Positions 5,260 through 6,797 of a stretch of 6,797 nucleotides of DNA are shown here, piece after piece (within the stretch, counting starts at the first letter, position 1; each line of letters starts with the position of its first letter). This stretch comes from a bacterium (Candidatus Ratteibacteria) CG_4_9_14_3_um_filter_41_21 (lineage in GTDB: Bacteria > Ratteibacteria > UBA8468): assembly GCA_002791075.1 (NCBI GenBank), contig PFWI01000012.1:1-6797 (forward strand), in the 5' to 3' direction. The notes beneath the pieces were generated by a model, which saw only the letters and a list, made by a program, of their open reading frames with translations, was not told the DNA's origin and searched no databases. The translations under genes were made by a program, and so were the position numbers.

Positions 5260-5361
5260 AAGATGTAGTGCGAGGCTGTTGCTACAAGCTTAATATGGAA
5301 GTTATCTTACGCATATTGCTACAAAGTAAGCGTATAGATTAGTAGCGCAATTTAGCCTCGC
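5227..5361. repeat. repeat-filled spacer with copy 2 of the 33-bp repeat and a split hairpin
   Basis: The spacer between the hydrolase stop (5366) and the GH20-like start (5186) is almost entirely repeat-derived. It begins with the exact 33-bp repeat (5227-5259). Then GCGAGGCT (5270-5277) pairs with AGCCTCGC (5354-5361) across 76 bp. Between them TTGCTACAA occurs twice (5279-5287 and 5316-5324), and an imperfect stem joins ATCTTACGC to GCGTATAGAT (about 5304-5340). No convincing minus-strand promoter is seen. If the genes are co-transcribed, this would be a structured spacer in the mRNA. Confidence 0.6.
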
Positions 5362-5365
5362 TAAT

Positions 5366-6797
5366 TTATCTTGTCCATTGAGAGAGGGCAGGGATAGTTT
5401 GGACCTTATCGCCTTCCCCGTATTTTTGATACAGTTTCTTCACCTGCGAAAAAACAGAGGGTAGATTATTGATAAAAGTAATTGGGCGTGGGAACAAAAG
5501 CGCCAGATTGTGTGGAATATCGCCAATCTTTAAGACATTTAGAAATTCCGGACCACCATTGAAATGGGTAGCGATTGGTTTATCAAGAATAATGCCGGCA
5601 ATATCTTGATCAAGCAAGGCAGCATAGATAGCAATCACTGCTGACGCACCATTGCCAAAAACAATTATTTTGCCAACATTTTTTTCACTGCGGATAATCG
5701 CAATACTCTGGAGTAAATCGAATGTCTGCCGTTCAAAGAGGGTCTGTCCCAAAAGAGGATAAGCACGGCGCACTGTCCACTCCAATCCTCGGCCGATAGA
5801 TGTCCCACCGGTACCGCGAACCTCAATGATACCTTTACCGGCAATCATAGAATTTAGCCCCTCTAGACCCGCTCCTTGCCCCATAAAAGGAGAACGGGCA
5901 TCAAGGGAAAGAGGTGCCACAACAACCGAATAGGGTTTGGGTGCAGCTATCGGAATGCAAAGGCGAGCACGAATAAGCAAATCAGGCTCAGTTTCAAACT
6001 CATAGGTACGGTACTGGAAATTTTCGTCCTCTCCATCCCTTCGGGCATTGGCATAGGGTAAACTGATCTTTTTCGGAAAGCTGCGAAATGTAACCGTCCG
6101 AAGTGTTTCTATCGCCTGGCATTGATATTTTTGCCACTCCTTCTTTTTCTCAAAGGTCATTTGTTTAGGTAATGGAATGAAAAATCTATCAATTTTTTTC
6201 ATCCGGTCATTTTCTGGTGGTTTCCCTGCTTTATATACCGAGAGAGTTTTAGTTGTTTCCTCTCTATCAGAGATATCGTCAGTAATAGTAGCACTTGAAC
6301 CTTTTAAATATTTCTCAAACCAATTAAATATCGCCAAGCGAATTTTAGGAGTATAGCCATGTTTGGAAACGTCCTCCACTAAACCAATGTTCTCTTCTTT
6401 GTTATAGACGCGATAAAGCATTCGCACCCGATGAACAAGAGACCTGTAGGCATACGGACGAAACAGTATATCCTCTGTTGCTGCACTGACCAATAATGGT
6501 CGTGGTGCAATCAGGCAGGCTACATCAGGGAAGTCCCAACCATAAGTATTAGTCCAAAAGGTGCAATCACAATGTCCATCTATGGTTCGTTCTCTAATAT
6601 GTTGCTCTATGGTTCCGGTTTGACAAACAGGGCATATCACTTTGATGCGTTCATCAGCAGCACCAGTGAACCAGGACATTGTGCCGCCACCAGAGAGACC
6701 AGTGATGCCAAAACGGTTGTTATTCACATCCTCGTAGGTTATAATGTTTAAAAGTAGTTTATTATTCACAGTATTAGGGGGTTCTCCAAGGGGGGAG
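5366..6797 (-). CDS. tandem-domain alpha/beta-hydrolase, acetylxylan-esterase-like (5' end not in window or lost)
   Basis: The frame is open to the right edge. Numbering from the GTG at 6769, the C-terminal half of one hydrolase domain spans about 10-156: nucleophile elbow GLSGGG (Ser26), VACLIAPRPLLVSAATED (acid Asp100 or Glu99) and SKHGYT (His137) before a WFEKYLKG end, a complete triad order. A linker (about 157-250) leads to a second hydrolase-like domain (about 255-467) with GTGGTS (319-324) and the elbow GNGAS (372-376), where Gly374 replaces the serine. This resembles large two-domain prolyl-oligopeptidase/acetylxylan-esterase proteins of environmental bacteria, in which the second domain is degenerate. 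An ester-cleaving (deacetylating) role is inferred. The GTG at 6769 has no good ribosome-binding site and would omit the first half of the catalytic fold, so the gene is either cut by the window edge or broken by the repeat-like sequence there. It lies 179 bp upstream of the GH20-like gene on the same strand. Confidence 0.78.
   Translation of the reverse strand, partial: SPLGEPPNTVNNKLLLNIITYEDVNNNRFGITGLSGGGTMSWFTGAADERIKVICPVCQTGTIEQHIRERTIDGHCDCTFWTNTYGWDFPDVACLIAPRPLLVSAATEDILFRPYAYRSLVHRVRMLYRVYNKEENIGLVEDVSKHGYTPKIRLAIFNWFEKYLKGSSATITDDISDREETTKTLSVYKAGKPPENDRMKKIDRFFIPLPKQMTFEKKKEWQKYQCQAIETLRTVTFRSFPKKISLPYANARRDGEDENFQYRTYEFETEPDLLIRARLCIPIAAPKPYSVVVAPLSLDARSPFMGQGAGLEGLNSMIAGKGIIEVRGTGGTSIGRGLEWTVRRAYPLLGQTLFERQTFDLLQSIAIIRSEKNVGKIIVFGNGASAVIAIYAALLDQDIAGIILDKPIATHFNGGPEFLNVLKIGDIPHNLALLFPRPITFINNLPSVFSQVKKLYQKYGEGDKVQTIPALSQWTR
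6775..6797. repeat. possible start of a GC-rich palindromic repeat at the window edge
   Basis: The last bases are G- and C-run-rich, unlike the adjacent coding DNA. CAAGGGGGGAG (6787-6797) is an exact 11-bp match to the core of the palindrome at 376-427. Only part of the element would be present, so this is tentative. Confidence 0.35.

Noticed and set aside
5876..6061. 61-codon plus-strand open frame
   Set aside because: It is antisense to the tandem hydrolase and has no supporting signal.

Overview
The window looks like a piece of an uncultivated bacterial genome. GC content is moderate, the proteins are lysine- and glutamate-rich, and several families of palindromic repeats are scattered between genes. 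The mix of an ECF sigma factor with a Spy/CpxP-like periplasmic protein, a GH20-type glycosidase, a tandem-domain alpha/beta-hydrolase and GTAG/CTAC-flanked hairpin repeats reminds me of candidate phyla such as Omnitrophota or planctomycete relatives. That placement is a weak inference. The window begins inside a gene and ends inside a repeat-like sequence, so it may be a whole metagenomic contig.

Left half, all plus strand. The 3' part of an ECF sigma factor (1-429) is followed, after interruptions, by a small single-pass membrane protein (1712-2104) placed like an anti-sigma factor, and by an exported helical Spy/CpxP-like protein (2146-2709). This has the form of an envelope-stress regulatory cassette. 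About 1.24 kb lies inside it: a 52-bp GC-rich palindrome (376-427), which now encodes the end of the sigma factor and its stop; an AbiEi-type antitoxin gene (539-1312) with its own sigma-70-like promoter; a 38-codon remnant of the AbiEii toxin gene (1290-1406); and an array of at least six different hairpins with GTAG/CTAC linkers (about 1383-1616). The pentamer ATTAT directly abuts both ends of this block (371-375 and 1617-1621). It may be a composite insertion that split the sigma factor from its partner.

Right half, all minus strand, converging on the left half at a 36-bp near-perfect palindrome (2720-2755). In transcription order it holds a tandem alpha/beta-hydrolase (acetylxylan-esterase-like, open at the right edge, 5366-6797), a repeat-filled 179-bp spacer, a GH20 hexosaminidase-like protein (3303-5186) and a small cupin resembling YdaE-type D-lyxose isomerases (2804-3283). 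Together they suggest cytoplasmic handling of an acylated or amino-sugar-containing glycan. Two enzymes carry unusual active sites. The GH20 protein has Lys where the family has the catalytic Glu of the Asp-Glu pair, and the second hydrolase domain has Gly where the serine nucleophile should be.

A 33-bp sequence is identical in the hairpin array (1446-1478) and in the spacer upstream of GH20 (5227-5259), so one repeat family is present in both halves.
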